Source: Halorubrum trapanicum
Lineage (GTDB): Archaea > Halobacteriota > Halobacteria > Halobacteriales > Haloferacaceae
Direction: 5' to 3'
DNA: 64,000 nucleotides
Assembly: GCF_017873555.1 (NCBI RefSeq)
Contig: NZ_JAGGKE010000005.1
Span: forward strand, 1 to 64,000
Every line of letters starts with the position of its first letter. The first letter of the stretch is position 1. The translations under genes and the position numbers were made by a program. The notes beneath the pieces were generated by a model. The model had not been told where the DNA came from. It searched no databases and saw only the letters and a list, made by a program, of their open reading frames with translations. Shown here piece after piece: positions 34,687 to 43,603 of the stretch.

Positions 34687-34884
34687 TCACAACACGTCGC
34701 CGATCCGGACCGGCTCGCCGTCCAGTTCCGGGTCCTCGGCGACTATCGTCAGGACCTCGTGGTCTGTCACGTCGCGGTACGACTTCCCTGTCGCCTCCTC
34801 GATCAGCGTCTTCTCCAGTTCGAACTCGGTCCCCTCGTAGACGACGTCGACACCGCGGTCGGTGAACGTCAGATCCGTACTCAT
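34687..34884 (-). CDS. Small acidic protein, DUF5800 type
   Basis: This 65-residue protein (MSTDLTFTDRGVDVVYEGTEF) has no membrane segment and no metal motif. I recall the family as Halobacteria-only DUF5800, and length and start agree. It stands alone between other small genes. Function is unknown. Confidence 0.85.
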   Translation of the reverse strand: MSTDLTFTDRGVDVVYEGTEFELEKTLIEEATGKSYRDVTDHEVLTIVAEDPELDGEPVRIGDVL

Positions 34885-34976
34885 GCGTCCGGGTAGGCGG
34901 CGTGTCTGTAAAAGGAGCGCGACACGACCCGCGTCGCTCTCGGAGGGCTACGTGGTGTCGAGCGTTCGTCGGTCGA

Positions 34977-35156
34977 CTACTCGTCGTCGTCGTCGCGCAT
35001 CTCGGAGAGGCGGCCGACGAGGTCGTCGGTATCGGCGTCGCCCTCGATGGAGACGTCGCCGTCGTGATCGTTCTCGTGAACGTTCACCGCGTCGTCCTCG
35101 TCGGTGTCGACGTCCTGATCCTTCTGTTCGCTCTCGTCGTACGATCCAAATCCCAT
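34977..35156 (-). CDS. Small very acidic protein, DUF5786 type
   Basis: This 59-residue protein begins MGFGSYDESEQKDQDVDTDE and is dominated by Asp and Glu, with a short helix-forming DDLVGRLSEMRDD end. The N-terminal MGFGSYDESEQ is characteristic of a Halobacteria-only family I recall as DUF5786. It is too short for usual length cut-offs and was found by reading the minus strand. Function is unknown. Confidence 0.85.
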   Translation of the reverse strand: MGFGSYDESEQKDQDVDTDEDDAVNVHENDHDGDVSIEGDADTDDLVGRLSEMRDDDDE

Positions 35157-35332
35157 GGGTGTTTCTTCGGCGGCGTACGGAAAAGCGCAGCGACCGCGAT
35201 CCAGTTCGGTAGCGATTCACGCGGAAAAGGGGACGCTCGGGCGAAACCGCTCCGGAGCGCGGAGTGTACGCCGCGTCCGACGCGCGTCCGACGCCCCGCA
35301 CCGTTTATACCCGCGGGGCGACTGCTCCCGGT

Positions 35333-36427
35333 GTGTCGCTGCGAGGAGACGGCCCGATCGAGGAGCTCGCGATCCCCTCGGGGACGACCGTCGAGGAGCA
35401 CGACGTCGTCGTCGACGGCGACGTGCTCGTGGGCGGCCAGTCCACGGTCGAGCTGGGCGTCCGCGGCCGCAACGTCGCGATCGGCGAGCGCGTGCGCGTC
35501 GCCAACGACATCGAGGCCGAGGGGGACTGCCGGCTCGACACCTGGTGTTCCGTCGACGGCAACGTGCTGGTCGGCGAGGACGCGTACCTCGGCGAGCGGG
35601 TGACCGTCACCGGCCGCCTGATGGTCTCCGGCGATCTGGACATCGGCGACGACGTGACGATCGAGGAGGGGTTCGAGGCCAACGGCTGGATCGTCATCCG
35701 CAACCCGGTGCCGACGATCGTGTTCTACTTCATCGTCCTCTCGCAGCTGCTGCGCGTCGGCGAGACGGACGCCGCCGACGAGCTGGCGGAGGCGCTCGCC
35801 GACGGCGACGACGTCCGTGACCCGCTGCTCGTTCCGCGGAGCGCCGAGATCTCCGACGACGCCTGGCGCGTGTCGACGCCCGCGACGGTCGGCGACGACT
35901 GCCGGCTCCACGGCAACCTCCGCGCGGAGTCGATCCGCGTCGGCGAGCGAAACGAGGTGTTCGGCTCGCTGCGCGCCCGCGAGGATATCACCGTGGGTGC
36001 CGAGACCGTGATCCACGGGGACGTGACCACCCGCGGCGGGACCGTCACCGTCGAAACCGGCGCTCGCGTGCTCGGCGACGTCTCCGCGGGCGATCTGGTG
36101 GTGTACGACGGCGCGGAGATTCAGGGCACCCTCCGTGCGCGCGGCGAGATGAAACTGGTCCAAGAGACCGAGTCGGACGGTGCGGCCGACGGCGTCGACC
36201 AGGCGGACGAAACCGAGTCCGTCGAGGCTGACGACGCTGACGCAACGGCTGACGCCGATAAAACCGACGAAGCCGAGTCCGGCGAGGCTGACGACCCCGA
36301 CGACTCGGCCGACGACGCCGTCGGAGGCGAGTCCGACGCCGACGACCCGACCGAGGACGAGACCGCGGCGGTGAAGGCCGACGCGGGATCGACGACGGAC
36401 GCGGTCGGATCCGACGGCGACTCCTGA
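35333..36427 (+). CDS. Bactofilin-like polymer-forming protein
   Basis: This 364-residue protein has repeated VxGDVxVGxxxxVxGxV units in two blocks (about residues 10-115 and 175-270), the right-handed beta-helix pattern of bactofilins, which assemble into filaments. Between them lies a hydrophobic stretch (VPTIVFYFIVLSQLLRV) that could be a membrane anchor or core. The last 90 residues are an acidic tail with repeated DETES-like motifs. GTG 35333 is chosen: a TATA-like TTTATAC at 35304-35310 lies about 27 bases upstream. A role in cell shape or envelope organisation is possible. Confidence 0.85.
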   Translation: MSLRGDGPIEELAIPSGTTVEEHDVVVDGDVLVGGQSTVELGVRGRNVAIGERVRVANDIEAEGDCRLDTWCSVDGNVLVGEDAYLGERVTVTGRLMVSGDLDIGDDVTIEEGFEANGWIVIRNPVPTIVFYFIVLSQLLRVGETDAADELAEALADGDDVRDPLLVPRSAEISDDAWRVSTPATVGDDCRLHGNLRAESIRVGERNEVFGSLRAREDITVGAETVIHGDVTTRGGTVTVETGARVLGDVSAGDLVVYDGAEIQGTLRARGEMKLVQETESDGAADGVDQADETESVEADDADATADADKTDEAESGEADDPDDSADDAVGGESDADDPTEDETAAVKADAGSTTDAVGSDGDS

Positions 36428-36642
36428 TCCGTCGGACCGAACCTGTTCGGTCTGATCTGGGATAACTCCGAACGGAAGGTAGAAGCCCCGAAAGAGATAT
36501 TTTCGACCTATAAACGGGTCGATCAACGATGTAAAACGTCGCCGATACGGACGATTAAGCCGATTTTAGCCGAGTTAATTTCGACGATTTCTTGAACTGA
36601 CACAAGATACTTACAACCGGCACAGAAATCCCCGGGTGCGTC

Positions 36643-37596
36643 ATGAGCCGATCACTGACGACGACCCGCCGCGCGACGCTGGCGGGACTGGGTGCGCTCG
36701 TCGCATCGGGAAGCGTGACTACGGTCGCCGCGGCCGCGGAGAGCGAGTGGACCGTCGAGAAGACCGAGACCGACAGCACGCTCCACGACGTGGTGTCGGC
36801 GAACGCCGGTCGCTTCGCGGTCGGCGGCGGCGGCGTCCTCACCGCGCCCGCGACAGAGGGCTGGCAGACGCTCCGCGACGGCGGCCCGACCGGGAACGGG
36901 AACAACCTCTACGGCGCGTCCGTCACCGACGACGGCGAGCGCGTCTGGTTCGTCGGTGCGAGCGGCGCCATCGGCGAGTACATCCCCGCGACGGACACGC
37001 TCGTCGACCACTCCGCGCCGATGGACAACACGAACAACTACAACGACGTCGCGGTCACGGGCGAGGCCGGCGAGGCGAACGTCTACGTCGCCGGCGACTC
37101 CGGGAAGATCTACTACAGCTTCGAGAACGGCGCGGCGGAGACGTGGGACTACGTTACGCCCGGCAGCGGCTCGGCGCTGCCCGCGATCGACTTCCACGGT
37201 CCGCGGAGCGGCCACGCGATCGACACGAACGGCCGCGTGTTCGTCACCGACGACGGCGTCACCTGGAACGCGATCGGCATCGAGAACGCGGACGTGACGT
37301 TCTACGGGCTGGACAGCGACGCCCCCGACGACGTCGCCGTCTCCGGCGGTAACGGCACCGTTCTGACGTACGACGGCGCGGGCTGGACGCCCGACGTGCT
37401 CGGCGACGCCGACCTCGTCGACGTCGAGACGGATGGCGAGGCCGGCTACGTCGTCGGCAGCGGCGGCGTGGTTCAGGAGCTGACGGCCGACGACCGGTTC
37501 GTGCTCGACACGCCGGTCGGCGAGAACCTGAAGGCGGTCGACGTCGACGGTGACGCCGTCGTCGTCGGGTCCAGCGGCACCGTCCTGCGTCGGTAA
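36643..37596 (+). CDS. Tat-exported beta-propeller protein, unknown function
   Basis: This 317-residue protein has a twin-arginine signal (TTRRATLAGLGALVASGSV) without an obvious lipobox, then six or seven repeats of the DDGExVWFVGASGAIGEY / GPRSGHAIDTNGRVFVTDDGVTWNAIG type. The pattern resembles YCF48/BNR-like propellers. It should be secreted to the cell surface. The 200-base AT-rich upstream region contains CTATAAACGGG-type promoter elements, and the gene stands alone. Its ligand is unknown. Confidence 0.85.
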   Translation: MSRSLTTTRRATLAGLGALVASGSVTTVAAAAESEWTVEKTETDSTLHDVVSANAGRFAVGGGGVLTAPATEGWQTLRDGGPTGNGNNLYGASVTDDGERVWFVGASGAIGEYIPATDTLVDHSAPMDNTNNYNDVAVTGEAGEANVYVAGDSGKIYYSFENGAAETWDYVTPGSGSALPAIDFHGPRSGHAIDTNGRVFVTDDGVTWNAIGIENADVTFYGLDSDAPDDVAVSGGNGTVLTYDGAGWTPDVLGDADLVDVETDGEAGYVVGSGGVVQELTADDRFVLDTPVGENLKAVDVDGDAVVVGSSGTVLRR

Positions 37597-37672
37597 CGGC
37601 GTCGACTGTTGTCGTCACGGATTAGCCGTCGCGGCGGTCCATACCCGCCGCCCGCGACCTCTCGGGTCCCTC

Positions 37673-38443
37673 TCAGTCGCCGTCTCCGTCCGGGGCGGCG
37701 ACGAACACTTCCTCGTCGAGCGCGGCACAGACCGCGTCCGCGAGCGCCCTGAGGTTCACGGTGTCCTCGCGGTTGTACGAGACGAGCGTCGCTAAGGCCT
37801 CCTCGTCCCCGCGCTCGTACTCGCGCCAGAGGCGGACCGCGTCGCGGCCGGAGATGTCCGGCCGGTCGCGCTCGATCCCGAGCTGTTTCTCGATCGGTTT
37901 CAGCCCGCCCGAGAGACCGATCCGCTTCGCGGGGTACATCAGGTCGAGGTGGGGCGTGTCGACGTCGACGTCGAAGGAGGTCTCTAAGAAGGGGACGTCG
38001 AAGCGCGCGCCGTTGAACGTCGCGAGCAGGCTCGCGTCCGCGAACTGCTCGCGGAGCCGTCGCGCGGTGAGGTCCTCGCCGGCGACGAGCGTCGTCGTCT
38101 CGCCGCCCTGATGGAAGCTGACCGTCGTCACTCGGTCCCGCCGCTCGTCGAGACCGGTCGTCTCGATGTCGAAGAAGCAGGTCTCCTCGCGGAAGTTCTC
38201 GTAGAGCCGCCAGCGCTCGCCCGAGGGGAACTTCCGGTCGAAGTAGTCCGCGTCGCCGTCGTCGAGCCGCGCGAGCGCGTCCGCGATGAACGACTCGATC
38301 CGGTCCGCGGTCGTCGCCCCCATCCCCGGCACGTCGACCCCGGGATCGAACTCGTCCCACGTCGTGGCCCCTCGCTCCCAGAGGCGTCGTTCGGTCGTCT
38401 CGCCCACCCCCTCGACGGGGATGAAGCTGTTCTCGATGCGCAT
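37673..38443 (-). CDS. RNase H-like 3'-5' exonuclease-type protein
   Basis: This 256-residue protein has an N-terminal helix-hairpin-helix-like region (FIPVEGVGETTERRLWERGATTWDEF, about residues 6-60) followed by a DnaQ/YprB-type nuclease fold. Acidic catalytic residues are visible in CFFDIETTGLDERR (Asp, Glu), FNGARFDVPFLE, and YNREDTVNLRALA. The family processes nucleic acid 3' ends; the exact substrate is unknown. The first Met near the HhH segment (38443) is preferred over the longer frame to 38506. Confidence 0.88.
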   Translation of the reverse strand: MRIENSFIPVEGVGETTERRLWERGATTWDEFDPGVDVPGMGATTADRIESFIADALARLDDGDADYFDRKFPSGERWRLYENFREETCFFDIETTGLDERRDRVTTVSFHQGGETTTLVAGEDLTARRLREQFADASLLATFNGARFDVPFLETSFDVDVDTPHLDLMYPAKRIGLSGGLKPIEKQLGIERDRPDISGRDAVRLWREYERGDEEALATLVSYNREDTVNLRALADAVCAALDEEVFVAAPDGDGD

Positions 38444-38522
38444 GTCCGTCTCCGAGCGACGCGCGGTGAAAAAGTCGGCGGGAGGCGGCCGATCCCCTCC
38501 CGTCATCGAGCGGGTCGTTCCC

Positions 38523-40274
38523 TCAGAGCGGGAGGTGGGTCGCCTGGGAGGCGACGACGAGCCACGTCACGAGCAGCGCGTTGAGGACCGCGCCGACCCA
38601 CACGCGCCCCGTGCGGTGGAAGCTGTACGTCGAGACCGCGCCCACGCCGATCAGCACGCCGACGAACTGGAACGCGATGATCGTCTGGAGCGCCGTGGCC
38701 GGCAGCGGCAGGGCGCCGGTCGCGAACAGCCAGCCGTACTGGACCGCGAGGAACCCGACGAACGGGCCGGCGAGCAGGCCGACGTTCCCCGCGATAGCCC
38801 GACGCAGGGAGTCGGTCGCCGCCCGGGTGCGCAGCCGGCCGTGGAGCAGCAGTTCGAGCGCGAAGAAGAACGCGAGGAACGCCGGGAAGTAGCCGATCCC
38901 GATCCGGACGTGGAGCGCGCTCGGCGGCTTCAGCGCGAGGACCCACGCGCGGAAGTCGAGCGTGAAGACGGCGTCGAACGCGAGAAGCAGCGCGAGCAGC
39001 GCGAGCGCCGTCCCGGCCGCGATCGCGACCGACCGGGCCAGCGTCCCGGCGCCGTCGCCCGCGTCCAGCCCGTACCGGGCGCGCGCCTCGGCGAACGTCC
39101 GATCGCTACGGACGTGCCAGACCCCGAGCAGGAGCGCGATGATCGCCGCGTTCCCCAGGATCCACAGCACGATGCCGTTCGTCTCGTTTTGCGGCGTCAC
39201 CGCGGTCAGCGGCATCACCTGCCCCGCGAGGAGCATCAGCGGGTAGTACGTCGCGACCGGAAGCAACGCCGTCAGGGCGACCGAGAGGCCCCAGCCGAGG
39301 TCGCGCTCGGCGACCGGCTCCGGGACCGACCGCGTCGCCGCGGAGAGCACCCCCGCCTCCGAGAGCGTCCCGATCGTCGGGAAGAGGAACAGGAAGCCGC
39401 CGAGCAGCGCGACGGCGGTCCCCAGCTCCTTCCAGTGCCAGATCTGGTCGCTCGGGTCGAGCGAGGTCTCGCCGCCCGTCGTCCGCTCGATCCACCCGAC
39501 CGCCTGTCCGACGGCGGTCGGCGAGTGGGTCGTTCCGGGATGAGTCGTGCCCGGCTGGTACAGCGCCCGGGCGGTACCCGACTCGAAGTCGCCGTACACC
39601 GTCCCGGTCTCGATCCGCTCGTCGGTGCCGAAGACGGACTGGAGCTTCTCGCTTTCCGGGGCGGCCGGCGCGGTCTCGGTCTCCCACATCAGCCGGTGGA
39701 ACTCGTCGTACTCGGCGTAGACGACCGCGAGGTTCCGCGGGAAGGTCGCGTTGCCCGGCGGCGCGCCGGACGAGCCGGTCGACGAGCCGGCGAGGACCAT
39801 CGACTCGTAGCTGTCCGGGTACGTCGCGGCCGCCGCGACGGACGCCCAGCCGCCCATCGAGTGGCCTTCGAGCGCGATCCGGTCCTCGTCGACGAGCTCG
39901 TGCTCGGAGAGGTAGTCGAGCGCGGGCGGGCCGCCCCACCCCTGCGAGAACGCCGGCGGGTCGGAGTAGCCGTGGCCGGTCTGGTCGATGGCCAACACGA
40001 CGTGGCCGCGTCTGGCCAACTCGATCGCGAACGGCGCTTGCGTCTCCTTGCTGTTGATGTACCCGTGCGTCGCCAGCACGCCCGGCGCCGGGTCGTCGGC
40101 GCTGACTCCGGGCGGGACGTAGAGGTACGCGTCGATCGTTCCTCCTTCGGTCTCGATCTGCGTCTCCTGAACCGTCAAGTCGCCGCCGGCGGTGTGTCCC
40201 CACCACCCGACGGCGCCGCCGATGAGTATCAGCGCGAGCGCGACTCCAAACAGTACGAGCCTTTGTCTGTTCAT
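38523..40274 (-). CDS. Alpha/beta hydrolase fused to polytopic membrane domain
   Basis: This 583-residue protein has one N-terminal helix (residues 7-28), an extracellular-facing alpha/beta hydrolase domain (about 35-270) with the nucleophile elbow GHSMGG near 138 and the oxyanion region LATHGYINSKET, and then about nine hydrophobic helices (290-583). The hydrolase resembles dienelactone/peptidase-type S9 enzymes. A covalent link between a hydrolase and a multi-helix domain suggests action on a membrane-delivered or exported substrate. Substrate unknown. Confidence 0.88.
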   Translation of the reverse strand: MNRQRLVLFGVALALILIGGAVGWWGHTAGGDLTVQETQIETEGGTIDAYLYVPPGVSADDPAPGVLATHGYINSKETQAPFAIELARRGHVVLAIDQTGHGYSDPPAFSQGWGGPPALDYLSEHELVDEDRIALEGHSMGGWASVAAAATYPDSYESMVLAGSSTGSSGAPPGNATFPRNLAVVYAEYDEFHRLMWETETAPAAPESEKLQSVFGTDERIETGTVYGDFESGTARALYQPGTTHPGTTHSPTAVGQAVGWIERTTGGETSLDPSDQIWHWKELGTAVALLGGFLFLFPTIGTLSEAGVLSAATRSVPEPVAERDLGWGLSVALTALLPVATYYPLMLLAGQVMPLTAVTPQNETNGIVLWILGNAAIIALLLGVWHVRSDRTFAEARARYGLDAGDGAGTLARSVAIAAGTALALLALLLAFDAVFTLDFRAWVLALKPPSALHVRIGIGYFPAFLAFFFALELLLHGRLRTRAATDSLRRAIAGNVGLLAGPFVGFLAVQYGWLFATGALPLPATALQTIIAFQFVGVLIGVGAVSTYSFHRTGRVWVGAVLNALLVTWLVVASQATHLPL

Positions 40275-40458
40275 GTTTACCGATGCCGTAAGTCAGTCAT
40301 GAAGATTAGAGGAATATAATGGTGTGCTAAGCGGAAGCGGATCGGTAGCGGGACACAGTTCAGAGCGAGGCGCGTCGGACGAGCGGTGACGATCCGGGAG
40401 GCGGGGGGAATGCCGCCGCCTACGTCGAATTGAAGCCCGTTCGCACCGATGGCAACGT

Positions 40459-41214
40459 ATGTGCGGCCGCTACACGCTCTTCACCCCGACCGCCGACCTC
40501 GAAGATCGGTTCGACGCCGACTTCGGCGACCGCGAGCCGAGCTACAACTGCGCGCCGGGGCAGTCGCTGCCGGTGATCACCGACGAGGCCCCCGAAGAAG
40601 CGATCCGGATGGAGTGGGGGCTGACCCCCTCGTGGGCCGACGAGTCGTTCGACCTCATCAACGCCCGCGCGGAGACGGTCCGCGAGAAGCGGAGCTTCGC
40701 CGACGCCTTCGAGCGCCGGCGCTGTCTCGTCCCCGCCGACGGCTTCTACGAGTGGGTCGGCGGCGGCGGCCCCGACGGGAACCGCGACGGCTCCGGGAAG
40801 ACGCCCTACCGCGTCGCCTTCGAGGACGACCGACCGTTCGCGATGGCCGGGATCTACGAGCGCTGGGAGCCGCCGACGCCGGAGACGAGCCAGACCGGAC
40901 TCGGCGCCTTCGGCGGCGGAGACGGAGGCGGCGGGAGCGACGGAACGGCGGACGACTCCGGCGCCGTCGAGACGTTCGCGGTCCTCACCACCGAGCCGAA
41001 CGACCTCGTCGCGGACCTCCATCACCGGATGGCGGTGATACTCGACCCCGACGCGGGCGAGGAGGAGGCGTGGCTCCGGGGAGATTCCGAGGAGGCGGCC
41101 GCCCTGCTCGACCCGTATCCGAGCGACGGACTCACCGCGCACCCGGTGTCGACGCGGGTGAACTCGCCGGGCGTCGACGCGCCGGAGCTGATCGACCCCG
41201 TCGCGGGCGACTGA
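40459..41214 (+). CDS. SRAP (HMCES/YedK-like) DNA-abasic-site protein
   Basis: This 251-residue protein has the SRAP catalytic set: Cys2 in MCGRYTLF, which becomes N-terminal after Met removal, the asparagine in YNCAPGQ, the glutamate in DGFYEWVG and the histidine in LHHRMAVIL. SRAP proteins form a covalent bond with abasic sites in single-stranded DNA and protect them. A flexible Gly-rich insertion (about residues 150-172) is unusual but is probably a surface loop. ATG 40459 is fixed by the need for Cys2. Confidence 0.95.
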   Translation: MCGRYTLFTPTADLEDRFDADFGDREPSYNCAPGQSLPVITDEAPEEAIRMEWGLTPSWADESFDLINARAETVREKRSFADAFERRRCLVPADGFYEWVGGGGPDGNRDGSGKTPYRVAFEDDRPFAMAGIYERWEPPTPETSQTGLGAFGGGDGGGGSDGTADDSGAVETFAVLTTEPNDLVADLHHRMAVILDPDAGEEEAWLRGDSEEAAALLDPYPSDGLTAHPVSTRVNSPGVDAPELIDPVAGD

Positions 41215-41247
41215 GCGGCGTCGGCCCGGACTGTAATTTCGGCCGAG

Positions 41248-42723
41248 TCAGGGCGCGACCAGGTCGACGACCGTCTCGTCGTCGACGACGACGTTGTACG
41301 CGCCCTCGTCCTCGTTCCAGAGGACCAGCCCGTTCTCGACGAAGACGACCGCGCCGTAGTCGGCCTCCCGGAGGTCGCGGTTCAGCGCGGTCTCGCGGGT
41401 ACAGACGAGGTAGTGGTCGGTCGCCTGCGAGCCGTCGCCGACGCGGTAGAGGGCGTTCTCGCCCTCGCTTAAGTCGTGGCTCAGCTTCACCGCGAGCAGG
41501 TTCACCCGGTCGGTGACGTGGCGCTCCGACTCGGCCATGCGCGCGCACCGCTCCGCGCTGGCCTCGACGTCGACCCGGCGTCTCCCGTCGGGGCGGAGGA
41601 TCGAGTAGGCGAACTGGACGTCGACGTTGACGAACTCGCCCGGCTCGTCGGTCTCGCCGCGCGCCGCCGCCTCGTCGAGCCGGCGCTGGAACGGCGGGAC
41701 CGCGAGGTCGGGCGCGACGTCGAACGACCACCCCGGATCGCTCGGTACCGCGTCGGGCCACAGCCGCAGCGCCGGCGAGTAGATCTCGGCGTCGCGGCCG
41801 GGACCGTCGCCGCCCGGTCCCTCGCCGTCGCCCGCGACGAGCGCGCGCTCGACCCGCCGGAGTCCGGTCGCGGTGTTCCGGTCGGCGGGCGCGAACGCGA
41901 CGAGGCTCCCGTCGGGGGCGAGCGCGTCGAGCGCGGCGTCGGCGACCGAGACGGGGTCGGCCAGCTCCGAGAGGACGTTGCCGAAGAGGAGGAGGTCGAA
42001 GGGTTCGTCCGTCGCGGGGGCGGACCCTTCCTCCTCGTCGAGCCCGAGGAACGCCTCGGCGGTCGTCTCGTGGACCGTCGCGCGGAAGTTACGGCCGGTC
42101 TCCTCCAGCATCCGGTCGAGGACCGCGGTCGCGGCGCTCGGCTCGACGGCGTGGTAGTCGACGACCGCGTCGTCGGGGAGGTAGTCGTGGAGACCGAGCG
42201 CGGGACCGCCGACGCCGGCGCCCACGTCGAGGACGCGGAGCGTCCGGTCGAGCAGGCCGTTCTCGGTGAGGTCGTCGAGGACGTAGCCGACCGTCGCGTA
42301 GTAGGCCGGCAGGTGGTATATCGCGTAGCCGAGCGCCGCGACGCGGTCGTACTCGACCTCGTTCTCGTAGAGGTAGTCGCTCTTCAGCCGGCGGACCCGC
42401 TCGCGGAGTTCGTCGCCGGACTCGCCGCGGTGCCAGTTCGCGCCGTACTCGCGGACCAGCAGGTCCTCCAGGGCGAACGAGTACGCCTCGGGGAGCGCCT
42501 CGGGTCCCCAGCCGGACGGGTCGACGGGCGTCTCCTCGACGGGGACGAAGGCGCCGTCCTCGCGCTCGCGGAGCCGGAGGTCGAACGCCTCCTCGCGGAG
42601 CGTCTCGCGGACGACCGCCGGGTGCGGGGTCCCCTCGATGTACTCGGCGATCTCCTCGGGGTCGATCGGTCTGACGTTGCGCAGGTAGTTCGCGTTGTTC
42701 CGGACCGCGGTTCTGTCGATCAT
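41248..42723 (-). CDS. SAM-dependent methyltransferase
   Basis: This 491-residue protein has a class I methyltransferase core: the SAM-binding motif RVLDVGAGVGGPALGLHDYLP near residue 170, VDYHAVEPS (acidic loop) and DLLLFGNVLSELADP. The N-terminal part has a helical domain (EEIAEYIEGTPHPAVVRETLREEAFDLRLREREDG). The overall plan is like Rsm22-type ribosome-associated methyltransferases, but the usual Cys cluster is not obvious. A GTG at 42750 overlaps the upstream tyrA-like stop; ATG 42723 is preferred, so translational coupling is possible with either start. Confidence 0.85.
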   Translation of the reverse strand: MIDRTAVRNNANYLRNVRPIDPEEIAEYIEGTPHPAVVRETLREEAFDLRLREREDGAFVPVEETPVDPSGWGPEALPEAYSFALEDLLVREYGANWHRGESGDELRERVRRLKSDYLYENEVEYDRVAALGYAIYHLPAYYATVGYVLDDLTENGLLDRTLRVLDVGAGVGGPALGLHDYLPDDAVVDYHAVEPSAATAVLDRMLEETGRNFRATVHETTAEAFLGLDEEEGSAPATDEPFDLLLFGNVLSELADPVSVADAALDALAPDGSLVAFAPADRNTATGLRRVERALVAGDGEGPGGDGPGRDAEIYSPALRLWPDAVPSDPGWSFDVAPDLAVPPFQRRLDEAAARGETDEPGEFVNVDVQFAYSILRPDGRRRVDVEASAERCARMAESERHVTDRVNLLAVKLSHDLSEGENALYRVGDGSQATDHYLVCTRETALNRDLREADYGAVVFVENGLVLWNEDEGAYNVVVDDETVVDLVAP

Positions 42724-42746
42724 TGGTTTCTCGTCTGCCTCGCGTC

Positions 42747-43520
42747 TCACTCCAGTCTGTCACGCCCCTCGCGGTCGCCGCGGGCCCGCTCGTAGAGGGC
42801 GGCGAACGCCTCGGCGTCGGCGTCGGCGATCGCCGCCGCCGCGTCGGCCACGTCCTCGGCGCCGTCGAAGGCGCGCTGGATCTCGGCGTACACCGCGGGC
42901 GATCCCTCCGTGACGGTGTCGGCGACCTCGTCGAGCGCGGCCGAGACGGGCGTGTGGAACTCCTCGCGGACCGGCTCCGCGGCGAGTCGCCACGCGAGTA
43001 TCGCCGCGTGCGCGCCCGCCTGAACCGTCTCCATCGCCTCGTCGTGTTCCGCTGCGGTCGTCTCGAAGACGTCGTTGCCGCCGGCCCCGACGGCCGCCGA
43101 GAGGGAGTCGACCAGCGGGCCGCCCTCGTCGACGACGACCGCGACGTTCCCGGGGACGCGCGGCGGCGCGAACAGCGGGTGGTAGCTCGCGCGTTCGAGG
43201 TCGGGGGCGTGGTCGCGCATCGCGGCGACCGCGTCCGTCATCTCGCCGGAGACGTCGACGATCGCCCGCTCCGCCCGGGGCGCGTACGCCTCGACCGCGG
43301 CGGGCACCGCCGACATCGGCACCGCGAGACAGACCGCGTCGTGGACGGAGTCCCCGTCGGCGTCGACCGTCCGCGCGTCGCGTCCCGCCGCCGCGTCGGC
43401 CGCGACGGACGGGTCGCGGTCGGCGAACGCGACGCTCGCGTCGACCGGCGCGGCGTCGGCGGAGACGGTGTCGGCGACCCAGCGCCCGATCTCACCGGCG
43501 CCGACCACGAGGAGGTCCAT
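42747..43520 (-). CDS. tyrA: Prephenate dehydrogenase (TyrA family)
   Basis: This 257-residue protein starts MDLLVVGAGEIGRWVADTV, a Rossmann GxGxxG motif, and continues with VCLAVPMSAVPAAVEAY, VDVSGEMTDAV and YHPLFAPPRVPGNV, the substrate-site region of TyrA enzymes, with a helical C-terminal domain. It oxidatively decarboxylates prephenate to 4-hydroxyphenylpyruvate in tyrosine synthesis. It lies immediately upstream of the methyltransferase gene, with a GTGA overlap if the longer start is used. Confidence 0.9.
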   Translation of the reverse strand: MDLLVVGAGEIGRWVADTVSADAAPVDASVAFADRDPSVAADAAAGRDARTVDADGDSVHDAVCLAVPMSAVPAAVEAYAPRAERAIVDVSGEMTDAVAAMRDHAPDLERASYHPLFAPPRVPGNVAVVVDEGGPLVDSLSAAVGAGGNDVFETTAAEHDEAMETVQAGAHAAILAWRLAAEPVREEFHTPVSAALDEVADTVTEGSPAVYAEIQRAFDGAEDVADAAAAIADADAEAFAALYERARGDREGRDRLE

Positions 43521-43603
43521 CGGTTACGGGAACCGAGGTGACGCGCCGGTTAAAAGGACTCGCCTCAGGGGCGAGACGCGTCACCGCGCCGGAGCGACCG
43601 CGC

